NCBI GenBank assembly: GCA_026261815.1
Contig: JAMPIT010000476.1
Location: forward strand, 3,561,501 to 3,625,500
DNA length: 64,000 nucleotides
Direction: 5' to 3'
DNA from: Monarcha castaneiventris obscurior
Lineage: Eukaryota; Chordata; Aves; Passeriformes; Monarchidae
Made by a program: the position numbers and the translations under genes. The notes under the pieces are model-generated. The model worked only from the letters and a program-made list of their open reading frames with translations. It did no database searches and was not told the DNA's origin. This document shows positions 18,650 to 38,579 of the stretch, piece after piece. Within the stretch, counting starts at the first letter, position 1. Each line of letters opens with the position of its first letter.

Positions 18650-21600
18650 TAAATTCTACAGTCAGAATGCAGTTTACTAGCCATTTTAACTTTCAGTTAA
18701 ATGTCTAAAAGAAATGACTAAAATTCCATAGTTTCAGTACAATGTACATCCAAAGCCAGACCAGGCAATGCCAAGACTCTTGGTTATTTTAAAGAAGTTC
18801 ATATGCAAGTAGAAAATTATATCCCATTCTTCAGTTAAAGGGACCATTACACAACTAAAGGTGCACACATTAGAATAAAAACATTAGTCAATGAATTTTT
18901 TACTCACTTTTTGTGAATTAAGACTCCTGTTATTTCCATTGCTTTCAGCAGTGCATGTACCCAAACTCCTTTTTCCCCCTCAAGGGAAAAAAGCATCAAT
19001 CTTAATTCCAGCTAACTAGGACTGCAAGAGTGTCATTTAAACTTGACAGCTTCATTTTTGTGATGCAGGTTTGAACTAGGTTTAAACTGCATCATTTGTA
19101 GAAAGTCTTTAGTATACAGTTGCCTGCATTGTGCATCTTTAATGTGTAATCAGCTAATTAAACACACTGACCTTGTTTCATTTTAATTATTGCAGTTTAC
19201 TGTATGGTGCTAGGACACAGTCATCAAGGTAAACACACAAATGTGCATCTCTCTCTGAATTTACACTTAATAAAGCAATTTATTTTGCACATACAGTCAT
19301 ATAAGAATACCAAGTATTCTTTTTCTCTGTGTAGAATTCTTCGGCCAGTGATGTTTTTTTCAGAAGCTTAACAATAATTTTGTCCCCAAAGCTGATAAAC
19401 CCATCACGTAAAAATAATACTAGTATGCAAAGGAATTTTTCAAAGACCTTTTCATTTTGTTCCCTGTTTAGGGGCTTGTTTTTTTAAGCAGTAGTCTAAA
19501 ATAACCCTTTGAGTTCCAAGTTCTGGAAATCCCAGGGCACCGTCACTTAAGGCAAATTCTCTTGCAGCTGTTGAAACAAGCTGTGTGCCTGCAGATCCAA
19601 GTGAGTGCCCTTTGATTAAATAAGATCTAGCTTAAGGCACCCAAAGGGTTAATTATGTTTCTTTTTAACCATATTAAGGCTCCCCGTCCGAACAGATTTT
19701 CATTAATTGTGTATAATTCGCATAGAAAGTAGCAGCAAGACAGTGCCCTTGTTACTGGATGGCACAAAGCCATGTTATGTTTAAGTTAATTAAACATGAT
19801 ATGGCAGTTCAAGTGTGGTTCTACTCTAGCAGAAAAAAAAAAATTAAGAAACTCAATCACAGTCAACAAAAATTTCCTTTTTTTGTCTTTTTTTTTGCCC
19901 AGCATTGTCTCCAGGACAAAGCTTTTAATCTTAAAATATGCTTGCCCTGGGATCTGAATATTAAAATTTATCCACTAAAAGATGTGGATACCTGCTCATC
20001 CAGCTTAAACCCCGTGCTTCTAAGAAGCACAAGAAGCTGGAAATAAACACTGAGTTATTTAATGAAGCACACAGAGCTGTGAATGTGCCCATGTGTTGCT
20101 TTTCAAATACAGAATTATTTTTAAAGAGTAGAACTGCACTTTCACAGGAGACTGAAAAGACATTTTATTTGTAACTAGTTGTGCTTAACTCTTAAGCTGG
20201 TAACATTAGGAAAACAGCTATTTATACTCATTATTTGTTAATGAAGCATTTGTAAAAGTTCTCAACATACCACATATATATGCAAATATATATATATTTA
20301 AACTTAAAATTCAGGACGCAGAAATACCTAAAGAAACCACACTTTACAGTCTCAAAATCATAAATGCAGATATGTAAGCACATATATTTAAAGACACCAT
20401 ACCTTCTGCTGAAATTAACTCATCTTTCATGATTTCCCTCAGAGCAGCACATCCATAAAACACTCTCCTGGACAGTGTTTTACCTTTCCCCCAGAACTCC
20501 TGCTCAGACATTTGTACACTCTGCTGTGTCATGGGAAGATGAAATTTCTACCATTCCAGCAAGAAAGTCGTGAGAACAGCTGCTTACAGCATATCTGTGC
20601 ACTGCAAACCACTGCAGACAGCAAAACTAACCTAGGAACTGGTGGAACTTCAGAGAAACTAAAGAAAAGGATTAAAAGCAGAAGCAAGACAAATGATTCT
20701 TTACTTCTACAGCCTATTCTTTGAAGGCTTTCTCTAGTCAATACTGCAAAGAAGCTGCCTGTTTATCCAGAATATTAAATGTTTTCCTAATTCTGCATGA
20801 CAGCAGCTTGATACTGTTTAACAGAATGAAAAGTTTCAAATCACTGAACTAATTCTAGAAATAAGCTCTATATTTGAAAAGCCAATTTGAAAAGCCAGTT
20901 GTAAGAGGTTACTTTTTTTAAATAAATCATTCACGGGCAGATGTTAGATTTTTGTAAATAAATATAGTATACTTTTGTCACTGATTTTTATACAGTGTTT
21001 TACCAAAAATCTGACAGATACAGCAAATTAGATTTTTGGTAAAAGATTTGTATAATTAAGAAAAAAACTATTCATTATTAAAAAAGATAAATACTACGCC
21101 ATCAGTTCTGGTGCAGGGAGCTAAGTGAGCACACTCAGTGACAGCAAGAAGGCAGAAGAACAGAGGCAAAAAACAAACAAAAAAAAAGGAATGGATGAGA
21201 GCTTGTGAAAAAAGATTCAAGTATAGGCCTGAGGTGACAAGATGGAAAAGGAGAAAAACCCCCAACACTAACAGAGAAAAGGGTAAAGCAAAAGAAGAAG
21301 AAACAAATAAAAATGGAACCAAAACTAAAGCTTCTGTTATGGTGGCTGTGAGCTTGGGACAGGGCTAAGCAGCATTTGCAATGCAGACAAATATTTCATA
21401 GTGTTTCTACAGACAGAGCCATTATTAAAATACATTTCCCAAACTGCTGGTGTGTTTTTAAGCCAAGAATATGTACTTTGTTGAAAAGCCTCTTAAAGCC
21501 ATACCCATTTACGGGCACCAGGTATCAACAGCAATGTAAAAGAACATAAACCCCCTGAAGATTTATGTTCAACTAACAGGTTTAACAGTGGTTTTAAGCA

Positions 21601-24600
21601 GCAAGGTATTTCAGTGCCAGTTATTAGCAGCCCTCACACAGCTGGCATTTAGACTGGCCCTGCTGACCTCAGAGCTACACCTTCCTTTAGACTTCTCTTT
21701 TTTGAAACACAGAGGACTGTAGTCTAATTCTACAAGCACCTCGAACTCTCCTACTCCTTGCTCCGGGTCTAAAATTCCTGACATGAAATTCTATTTCTTG
21801 GCAAAATTATTATTGTCATTACTGAATTTATTACACAATGCTGATGTGCTCACTGCATTATTTTTAAAAACTCGAGAGCCTCCTGCCCTCTCCACACTGT
21901 TGATTGTGTCCCTTCCATGAAGAAACCTGACCTTTGATTCTCATACCTTACAGAAGGATGTTTCACCTCTGCTGTGCTTCCAGCCACAACATGCTTTTCT
22001 TCTTTCTTAAAGCTAAAGTGCCTGAACATTAGAGCCTTAGACAGGAAAGTCTAATGCTCCAGGACTGTCAAGCGGGTCACAGTGAAATGGCAGTCAGTCA
22101 GACTGAAACCAGTTAACTCTGCAAGGTATCAGGAAACCTGCATTTGCCTGCTCTGCAGTTGCACTCTGCATTTAGACTTATTTTTATTCAGTATTTTGAA
22201 TAAAACTAACTAGCTTTAAACTTCTCCCTGCTCAATGTTTACTGATAAACTGCAGTGCACAATTATAGCCCCTTTTCTGCTTCTTCAGTCAGTGTTCCTC
22301 CAATGCAAAGTCTCCTTTTTGGTGAAAGGGTAGGTAGTTTATTGTACACTGAACTAAAGCTTAAGCTTAGCAACTTTATCTTAGCTCACTTTTTAAATTC
22401 TTTTTGAAGCGTTACAGTAATTATTGCCTTACACATCTAGATAGTGTTTTGGAAATTATCAGTTTAAAGACTAGAAACAGGATAAATGCATGTTATAGCA
22501 AATGAGTCATGCTGTTCCCTAAAATTCAGTGTATGGGCAGATAAAAACGATCCAGTCTATGGACCAGGAATATGCAGCATCATTCTGCTATGCCCCTTAC
22601 TGGAAGAGAATGACAAAACCAGAAAGAAACCCCCAGAAACAAAGGCCCACATACTATAAAATTTCAGCTGTCAGCATTTACTTCAGTTTCCCCTCTCTGT
22701 GCAAATCTTGAAGGAGGAGCAGATAACAACGTGGTCTCATCAGTGCTGGTTTACATCACATAAACCACTGAGAATATCCTATTTCTAACAAGGTTTTTAG
22801 TCCAGAGATCCTATAAATGTTTAGGAGCATATTCTGTACCCCAGCAGGGATGACCATCTTTTACCACTGGTCACAGCTATCCAGTGTCAACAGATACAGG
22901 GAGCTAACAATTCTATTAGTCCTACTGAAAAATTCATCTTCATTTCCACACTCTAGTTCAAGGAATTGCATTTTACACTGGACTGCTTCCAAAGATGCAA
23001 GACCACTATAACTGTTCATTCAATCTGTTAGTAACTACTCTAATTTTCATTTGCAATAAATTTACTTGAAAGTTACTTGAAACACCTGTTTTAAGTTTTC
23101 ATTTTATATTTAGTCCAAAATATTTCCTATTACTTCACAAATACTACTCCAAATAAGAAAAAGTACTTGCAAAAGATACTCATCTATCAGTTATTTTCAA
23201 CATCTCTAGCTCAGAAGGAAACACCTAATCAGATGTTTAACTATTGTGTCATTTAAAACACATTACTACCAAACCCAACCCCAAAACATCAGTGCATTTA
23301 CTTGAAATAATTATTAACATGTATTAAGCAAATGAGTTTACTCCCCATATTCATGGTGTTTTGCTCAAACCCTAAAAATGATGCGCAATTTTTCACGAGA
23401 AATGGCTGGTTTTCTTTTTCCAAACTCAAAAGTGCTACGTCTCAGCTTTCGTAGGAACACTTGGTTTGTTCTAGAAGTCACCTGAGGAGCTGGTGGCAGT
23501 CCTGTGTCCTCCAAGCATTCTGTCAGAGCAGTGATAATTCAGGAGTGATACATTCATGCTGGCTGAAAGGCAACACTCTACCCAGCAGTTCTTTAAGCCC
23601 TGCTTTAATGTTGGGAAAGGCTTCCCTCACTGGATTGATCACACGTTAAGGGAGAGCCTAAGTCAGTAGCAGAATACCTTCAGTAACATGTAACATCCTA
23701 TTTTAGCACCAAAAGAGATATCCCTGCTACAGAATGCAAGCTTTGAATTTATAATCAATAGGAACGAGGCATAATGAAAAGTGTTAAAAGTACCAAAAGT
23801 ATAGTAGGAACTTCCATTTTACATTTAAAAGCTCAGGTTTTAGGCAGAAAAATATGGTCTCACATGTCATTCACCACTATGGGTAAACGTGGTATTTTTA
23901 TAAATCATAATTCTTTTCAAATTAACATCAAATTCACTGTTTAAAACAGCCAGCATTAGCATAAAAGAGGCTGACATACATATGTTTCAGAGGAAGTCGT
24001 AAAAGCATCACTAAAAAACCTTTCTAATCTTCTAAGACTGATACACTAAAGAGATCTTTTAACTTCCCCCCTATACACACATATATAAAACACAGAATTA
24101 AATACATGTACACATAAATTGCTATCAATCTCTTTTCCAAAGTGGTAGAATACTCACTGGCTTTCTCCTTGTCTTACTATCAGACTAAAAATAAAAAATA
24201 AAGAATCCAGTTTCAATCACTTCCTAAACAAGATTTTGTGAACATGAAGGCGGCAACTGTACAGTTCATAAAAGTTTTTAAGAATTGGTCACTATAAACT
24301 GGAGGTAGTTTTGAAATATGTTAGCTTGAATTAATTTATGAAATCAGAAGTAACACTAACCTACAAAAAGATTTTTAAAAATGAAATACTCTCCTGTTAG
24401 GAAGATTGTTTCTGAGTCACTGAATACATTCTTTTGGGAAAAAAAAAAAAGGTAGCTTTTTGTTTCTGGTTGTTCCTACTCAGCTTCGGTGAGCAGGCCA
24501 AGACACATGCACTTGTTGGTCTTGCTCACTGAAAGTGTGCTGATGCTTCTTGAAGTTGTGACAAGGACTGAATGTGACATCCCAGTCATTTCCAAGGCCT

Positions 24601-25245
24601 TTTTCTACTAAAAACAGTTTTTAGAACTTCCTGTAAAGCATTTTAATTCTAAACTAGTGCTTTTGAAACTGTATTGTGCAGAAACTGCCCCTCAATTTAT
24701 CTAAAGAGATATTTCCTCCTGGAAATCCAGATGATAATCCAGAGAGAAAAAGATTAGCACGAGCTCTTGCACTTTCAGTTTTATCAGTATAAAATGTCCC
24801 TGGGTAACTTTTACACTGTATCACAGTCACATGGTCTCAATACATACCAGAAAAAACTTCTTTTGTAGCTTTTAACTGTAACCATGGAAACCGTTGAACA
24901 TTAGTAACACTTAAAATACAAAGATTTAAAAAAGCCCAAAGAAAATTCCCTCTCAATGAAGTTGCTGTTAAATTGCCATTGTTAAAATACTAAGCCCATT
25001 TGTTTCCAGCCCCATTCTAGAAGTAACTCATGAATTTATTTTTGCAAATAAGCATTCCACAGCAACGGGGGAAATTAAAAATCTCTCCATATTTATAATC
25101 TGCTATAAATGAAATTAAATTATATACTATGTAACCCTGTAACCACTTTTAGCAAACTTCTCACTGTTATTTTAAATTGTGTGCAACAGGAAAAATAAAA
25201 AGAGATTCATCATCTGCTTTTCTTGTTTTCCCTTCACAAAAAGGT
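18650..25245. other. AT-rich spacer or long RO60 3' UTR
   Basis: No coding exon is recognised on either strand. It is AT-rich, with a TA-rich microsatellite at about 20272-20300 and a run of about 12 A at 24440-24451. Another minus-strand AATAAA lies at 25035-25040. Whether this is intergenic DNA or the 3' UTR of RO60 cannot be decided from sequence. Confidence 0.45.
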
Positions 25246-25247
25246 AA

Positions 25248-26955
25248 CAAAGAATCACAAAACCAGGATGGCTGGAAAAGAGCTTTTAAGATCAAGTCCA
25301 ACCATCAACCCAACACTGCCAGGTCCACCACTGAGCCACGTCCCTAAGCACCACATCCACGTGGTTTTGGAACACTTCCAGGGATCATGATTCCACCACA
25401 TCCCTGGGCAGCCTGTTCCAATGCTTGGCTGCAAAAAGGATTTGAGGTTCAGCCTCACCAGTGCCCAGTGCAGGGGGAACAATCCCTGCCCTGGTCCTGC
25501 TGCCACACTATTCCTGATCCAGGCCAGGATGCCCTTGGCCTTCTTGCCCTGGGCACAGCTGGCTCTTGTTCACCCACTCTTGACCAGCACCTCCAGGTCC
25601 TTTTCCACTGGGCAGCTTCCCAGCCACTCTGCCCCAGCCTGGAGCATTACATGGGATTGTTGTGACCCAAAGGCAGGACCCAGCACTTGGCCTTGTTGGG
25701 CCTCATACACTTGGCCTTGGCTCATGGATCCAGCCTGTCCAGATCTCTCTGCAGAGCTTCCTGCCCTCCAGCAGATCAACTCCTTGGCTCAACCTGGTGT
25801 CATGTGCAAACTGAGCGAGGGTGCCCTCGATCCCCCAGCCCAGACCAGCCACAAAGACACTGAACAGGACAGGCCCCAGCAGTGAGGCCTGGGGAGCACC
25901 CCTGGCAACCAGCCAGCAGCAGGATGTGACTCAGTGCCACTCTCTGGGCCCAGCCACCCAGCCAGGCTTTTAGCCAGCCAACAGTACACCCGTCCAAGCC
26001 ATGGGCTCCTAGCTTCTTCAGGGGAATGCTGTGAGCAACAGTGTCCAAGGACTTGCTGAAATCCAGGTAGACCACATCCACAGCCTTTCCCTCATCCACT
26101 AGGGAGGTCACCATTCATAGGAGAAGATCAGGTTGGTCAGGCAGAACCTGCCTTTCATAAAGCCATGCTGGCTGGGCCTGATCCGTGGCTGTGCTGCATG
26201 TGCTGTGTGATCAAGATGAACTGTTCCATAACCTTCCCTGGCACCAAGGTCAGGCTGAGAGGCCTGTGGTTTTCTGGATCCTCCTTCCAGCCCTTCTGCT
26301 CAATGGGCGTCATGCTGGCCAACCTCCACTCATCTTGACCTCCCTGGTTATCCAGGATTGATGATAAATGGAGAGTGGCTTGGGTGGACCCCATCTGGCC
26401 CCACAGACCTGTGAGCATTTAAGTGGAGCAGTACGTCACTGTTTCCTCCTGAATTGCAGGGACTTCATTTTGATCCTTGTCTCTGTCTTCCCAAGGACAA
26501 CTGGTCTGACTATTAAAGACTGAGGCAAAAAAGGCATCAAGTACCTCAGCCTTTTTCTCATCCTTTGTGGCAGTGCTTCCCCTCACATGCAATAAAGGAT
26601 GGAGATTCTCTCCTTGGCCCTCCTTTTGTTGCTGATGTATTTGTAAATATTTTTTGTTATCTATTACAGCAGTGGCCAAATTAATTTCTAGCTGGGGTTT
26701 CACCTTTCTAAGCTTCCTGCATAACCTAGCAACATCCTTGTAGCCCTCAAGAGCAGCCTGCCCCTTCTTCCAAAGGTCTTTTTTCCCTGAGTTCCAGTGA
26801 CATCTCCTTGTTCAATCAGGCCTGGTCTTCTTCCCCACTGGCTCATCTTTCAGCATATAGGGACAGCCTGCTCCTGCATCTGTAACATCCTTGAGGAATG
26901 TCCAGCCTTTCTGGACCCCTTTTCCCTTCAGGATTGTTTGCCAGGGACTCTCTCA
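25248..26955 (-). mobile_element. Degraded CR1 LINE (reverse transcriptase region to 3' end)
   Basis: Reading the minus strand from 26955 down, recognisable CR1 ORF2 text appears in order: a KGKGVQKGW-like linker (about 26900), KDEKKAEVLDAFFASVFNSQ (about 26550), the WKEDPENHRPLSLTLVPGKV motif (about 26260), DEGKAVDVVYLDFSKSLDTV (about 26060), an RT GVPQGS-like block, a decayed FADD box reading FAHD, EALQRDLDRLD-like text, and the 3' UTR. The 3' end reads TGTGATTCTTTGTT at 25248-25262. Several frameshifts and stops and the changed catalytic box mark it as dead. It lies downstream of the RO60 stop. Confidence 0.9.
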
Positions 26956-27990
26956 ACCTGTAAGGCCAAAGCCTGGCCTTTGGGGCTCCTCAGCTTCCGC
27001 TACAGCCTCCTCAATGATTTCAAGGTGGTGCTCAGGGCTCTGGAGGTGATCCATCTGCTTCCTGGCACTGCCGGTCTCTGCTGCTGCTGAAGTCCTGGGG
27101 GACGAGAAGTGGCCATCCTGCAGTCCAACCCCTGCTCCTGTGGATGATGAAGGCAGCATGTCCTTGGCAGGTGCTGGGCCTGCTGCTGCAGCAGGGATAC
27201 CTGCAGCACAAGAAGTCCAAAGTCCACAAGGAGTTGGACAACATCGTGGCCCTCTTCACATACCCTGCTGAGGAGCTGGATGTGGCCAAGCTGTGTCCGG
27301 GCTGACTCCAGCACTGGTGGAGAGCAAGAGCAGTCCAGCATGCTGACATGAAGTGTTTGCTGTGGTGGTGTCTTCCTTGGGCCCAGGCAAAGCCACCCTT
27401 CTCTTTGAGGCAGGGGATGCTGTGGAACTTGGGGACAACAGGGATGGGGTGATCCATGTGGTGCAGGCCAGGCTGGCCAGGAAGACTTGGGTGAAGCTTG
27501 GGCAACAAGGGTTTGTAAAGTACACGGTGCTCCTGCCATCATCCCATCATAACAGGGGGTCCTGTTCACTCCCTGGGACAGATCCAGAGTGGCTGTGGCT
27601 GGCCTGCAGGACTCAGAGCACAGTCACTGGGGATACCACACAAGGGATGATGCTCTGTGGAGCTCCAGCTCACGCAGAGCCCAGGCTGGTCAGGGAATTG
27701 AGTCCAACAACAGTTTTGAGTGCATGTATAGGAAAGAACCAACTGCCTTGGGAAGATGAGCATGCTGGAGGCAAGGAAGGTGGCTGAGGAGTGGTGATGC
27801 CTTTCTCAAGGGGCGTGGAGCAGGAATGCCAGCTGTGCTGCAGGACTCTGAAGGGCGATGTGACAGCACTGCCAGCCACCACCAGGCGTGTCCAAATGTG
27901 CAGGGTGTTTCTGCACGGTGACCTGTGGCTGCCACCTCCAGCAGCAGGGGATCACTGGCTACTGACACTCAGTTTGACACTAGAGATGCA
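26956..27990. other. Unidentified GC-rich stretch beside the CR1 copy
   Basis: About 1 kb with base composition unlike the AT-rich surroundings. Plus-strand frames contain protein-like pieces broken by stops and frame changes, for example YLQHKKSKVHKELDNIVALF (about 27198-27257) and DNRDGVIHVVQARLARKTWV (about 27433-27492). I do not recognise the source. It could be a frame-broken processed pseudogene, a further part of the retroelement, or a captured fragment. No intact gene is called. Confidence 0.4.
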
Positions 27991-28226
27991 AGTGCTGGGT
28001 TTCTCTGAATCTGTTAGATATGCATGGGACTGAAGTTCTGTTCAACCTTACAAACACCTTAGTGAGAAGCTCTAGTCAGAGATGCTTGAAGTGCCACCAC
28101 CTCCCGTAACATTCTGATATGTATACAATATGCCATATGCTAATAGAGTATATTTGGCTGGGAGTTGCCAGGGTGAAGTCTGTTGCCAGCAATGGACCCA
28201 CTGGGAAGAGCAGATGCCTAAAAGAC

Positions 28227-34232
<6,006 letters not shown>

Positions 34233-34254
34233 CCCTCGGGCTGCCCGCGCTGCG

Positions 34255-37200
34255 CTGCAACAACAACACACGCTGTTAGCAACCGCTGGGGGCTGCCCTG
34301 CTAGCAAAGCAAACGCAGCTTGTCTACAATCTTAAATCTTCTCTCATAAACTTAATCAGGGCCTACTCCGAGTGCGCGATAATACATGTCATTTAGGGGG
34401 AAAGTAACAAAAAACTCTCTGAGTTATAACAGCGACAAACTTATTTCTTTAAAACCAACTCAGAAACTACTTAACCCCCAATAAGTGGCAGACAAAAACC
34501 ATCTGGTGTTATAGCCTTTTGCCACTAATATATTACATCACTTTCTTAGGGAAATTTTTATACTGCAGACTAAATGGCTCAAAATTCAGATCTTGCCCTG
34601 CTCTATTTTGCTGAAGAATCGCTAATACCGACTAACTGAAGGAAAAAAGAGGCTAAAATGAAGAACTAAGATACTGAGAAGCTGTTTAGTTGGAAGACTC
34701 TGTGAGAGTTTATGTACGGTGGATTCCAGTGAGGCTTAGACAACAGCTTTTTAACAACTGAGTAGCTCAAGAATAAATTATCTTTGCTACAAGCTCAAAT
34801 AGTCTGCTGCTCCAAGTGAGATCCAAGAAAACACAGACATAACAGCTTCTGTACTGCTTTATATTCGAAGTTAAGAAGCAAAAATCAGCACAAAAATTCA
34901 CCATAATTCAGGTCTTTCTATTTATACACTCCTGAGCTGCAAGAGAGTTCAGTTGTAATATTTGTAGGGCAACACCACTGTTCTTACTTGGAGAACATCC
35001 AGCAGAGTAAAATTCAAGCCATGACATTTAAAATGAAGCAAATGCAGGTGAAATGAAATCAGCAGGGTAAGGGTAAGAGAATTCCTCATCATCACTACCT
35101 CCAAAACACTAATAGCACAACAATAAATTTAGTTCACTCAGTTCTCACCAAACAATAAAAATACACTAAATAGCACCAAGAGCTCCTACTGAAAACCAAA
35201 AAGGCAGCACCAATAATCCACTCCCTCAAACTGCATATAAATCTTAAAATACAGGGACTAAAGACTGAGCACACACAAATGACATTTCAAAGAAACCCAC
35301 TAAACAATTTTCAAGAATTGCAGATATCTACTTTTGATTTTTTTGCCTGTTCAGAAGACAAATAAAAGCTGTTTTGCTCCATTTACCAGGATAAGATAGC
35401 AAAATAAATGTCACTAATGTAGACAGAGGGGTTTTTCTCCCCCAGTTTAGGTAAGCAACACTTTGATTTACAAACAGCTTCTCTACTTCTTTGGCAGAGA
35501 ATTTCCCTTTCTCTGCAAGTGACCAGAAATGCACCTTTCCTCTGGTTTTGCCTATCTGCATTGATCTGCATCCAGAATTAAACAACAATCATCAGTGCTC
35601 CTGTTTCATTCCACGAACTCATAAAATCATAAAAATAGAAGCCGTATGCTGACACCTGGTTTAAGAAAGCAGGTTTCAGTTGAAAATTAACTAAGAAATA
35701 CTTTTCATTGTATTATTTAGAGCATCGGTGCTCAGCTGAAATTATATATTCTAACCATGTTTCCTGCCAAACCTATTTAAATACACATCATGGTTGAGCT
35801 GTCTTTTTCCCTGACATCTGAAGCATGCAAATACACTGAAAATAACAAGGCTGGTATTCCCCATGCATGAATACCACATCAGGACCTTTTCATGTCTAAA
35901 TACATTTTATTTCAATACAGTTCCATTAGCTCATTTCATTAAACAGTCAGGAATGTTTCCTAATAAACACAGAAAACCCAAACAAAAAATCCTGAAATTA
36001 CTGTAAGCATCCATTTATTAGAAAAAAAAATGGTACATGAAAGATACTGAGAAACACCATTATCTTGAAGGAAAAATAAGAATGGGAAGCATAAAGGATC
36101 ACCCATGAACAACAAGATCTCCATGTATATAAAATATTGAGAATAATTTCCTGCTGTAGCTTTCACACCCCTACTATAATAAATATTACTACATTAAAAC
36201 AAGACAAATAGGAAAACTCTTATGGATATTAACAATGGATAATTTTTATGTTTACTTTTGCATGGATCAGGCTATTCATGGACTCACAACACAGGAAATA
36301 GGCATGTGCCTGCATCCATATGCTTCTGACACAGACCCATAACAGAAAATATAGTTGCAAAGTTTTTCTGACACTTAGCTCTTTAATTTGCTTTCTTAGG
36401 AATATACTATAAGCTACAAACCCAGATGCTCTTACAGTTTCCAACAACTGTCTAACACAAATTGTAAGTTCTTTAAAATACTTTAAAAATTACTTCTTAA
36501 ATAGCTGCAACAGCTGATGCAAACCACCAATCTCACTATGGAACAGTCACAGCAAAAGTATCAGATTTGCAATTCACCACGAGCTATTGGAAAAGCACTT
36601 ACTCACAGCTGAGCTGCTCAAGTCATGTTGGCCATTTCTAACTCTGTATTACATCCCAGCCACACAAGTTCTCAAAGCTATTCCCTCCCTTGCACCAGTC
36701 CCTCTCCTCTGCCCAGACCTCAAGCTTGTTTTTTCCTTTAACACCTGTACAACACAGACACCTTTCACCCCAACGGGTGAATAAATACAAATGCTCACTT
36801 AACATATGCTCTACTACAAGCCCACTCTTCACCTGCTGGGCTGCAGCAGGGAACTCGAATTTAAAACACTTGTGGAGGATTCATCAACAATATTTTGGCT
36901 CCATAAGCATTTCCAACTTCTGAGCTATGGGAATGCAAACAGCAATGTGAAAAGCCTTAAAAGTCCCAGACAAGGAGTTTTATAACAAAAATTGCTAAAC
37001 TAAACTCCGTGGTTGTTCACCATTATTAATGAAAGAGAAAACCCACTATATTTCAACCACCATATAAATTTATAGGTAATATATGGCTTTGACTGCTCTG
37101 AAACAGTCTGTACAGCAGTTACGTGTTGACTGATAAGTCACTATCTTTATGTTGCTGTACCATAGCATAATTCAGTTCTTTAAGCTGACCTTCGTTAATT

Positions 37201-37900
37201 TCTATGACTTTTCCAACTTGCCTTAGCTTTCCTAAGAAGTAAAACGTCTTACAACTTTTGTGGATGGATGAAAAAAAACATGTATAGTACAACAGAACTA
37301 CAGATTCTAACTTAAGCTCTTCAATTTAACTGCTTTGTTAACAACGAATCAAACTTTGCAGCGAAATCCCACAGAAATAAACTTTGAAAAAGTCATATCT
37401 TTCATGACAAAAAAAAATTTAACATTTTAAAGACATTTCAAATTGCCTTCGAATACTTCAAAACCATATATACTTCATTCTACAACGCACTGCATTCCCC
37501 TCCTCTGTTCTCTAAATTCTGTATAAGCATTAAACTGAACACTATAAGGAACGTCTCCCAATTAATTGAGCAGAGAGACCACAACCATCACACTGAGCAA
37601 TGGCTGTAACAAAACAGGCCTGGGCTACAGCACAGCTCTGACAACATAGCTCTCATACTTCAGAAAATAAGCACCTCTAAGTCAACTGAGACGCCAGGAG
37701 AACACTTCCCAAATTATCAATGGAGCGATGCACGATGGCAGCACAGCAGATACCCGACTATACGAACCGCACACCTGCCCACGCATTTCTACTGCAGAAT
37801 TTGCAAGACCCTGTCCGCTTAAAAAAAAAAATGCTCTGACTGGGGGGCAAAGGCAGCTTAGCTGACGTAGCGCAGAATTAGGAGGTAGAAGCACCTAAAG
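34255..37900 (-). other. RO60 5' intron (inferred)
   Basis: AT-rich stretch between the RO60 start-codon exon and the shared CpG island. No coding exon is recognised. It is inferred to be the intron between a non-coding first exon in the island and the acceptor near 34255. Confidence 0.5.
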
Positions 37901-38579
37901 CGGATACCCGGAGAGCCGCGCTCGCAGCTGTCAGTCTCCATAAAGACGATAAACACGCGTGACGGGGGAGCGCGTAACGCCCGGGACACGCCCGGGGCCG
38001 CGCCGCGGGCCCCTCACGCCCAGCTGCCCTCCGAAGCCGCCCCTGTGGCCTCCCCGCATCCCCCGCACGGCCCTGGGATCCCCGGCGTGGCCCAGGGACC
38101 CCGCTCGCCCCGCGCCCCGGGGAGCGCCACTTGCCTGCAAAGCCGCGGCCCAGGCAGGGCCGGGCGGTGCCGCAGCCCCGGGGGCCGCCGGGCGAAGGGC
38201 GGGGGAGGCACCGGGGACAGCGAGCGGCGGCGGGGCCGCTGCGGGCGCGGGGGCCGGGCAGGGCCGTCCCGCTGGGGCCGCCGGCGCTCCGAGCCTCCCG
38301 CTCCAGCCCCGCCCGCCGCGCCCCGACGGCATCGCCGGGACCCGGATGGGGCCGCGCCCCCCGCGCGGTGCCCGGATGGAGCCGCGCTCGGGGCCGGCCC
38401 CGCTCCCCGCCGCGCCGCCCGGGGGCCCCGCGCCCTCCGCCCGAGGGCCCCGCAGCCGCCCCGGAGCGCAGCCTCGGGGCGCGGCGCGGCCTTCCCGTGG
38501 CCGGGGCGGTGCCGCCGGCGCCCGCAGCTGCCCCGGATCCAGTCCCGGGCGCCGCTTCCTGCGGCCGCCCCGCCTCTCC

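Noticed and set aside
27000..27569. 158-189-codon minus-strand frames
   Set aside because: Low-complexity Gln/Leu/Ser/Pro text; overlaps more protein-like but broken plus-strand fragments, so no gene is called on either strand.
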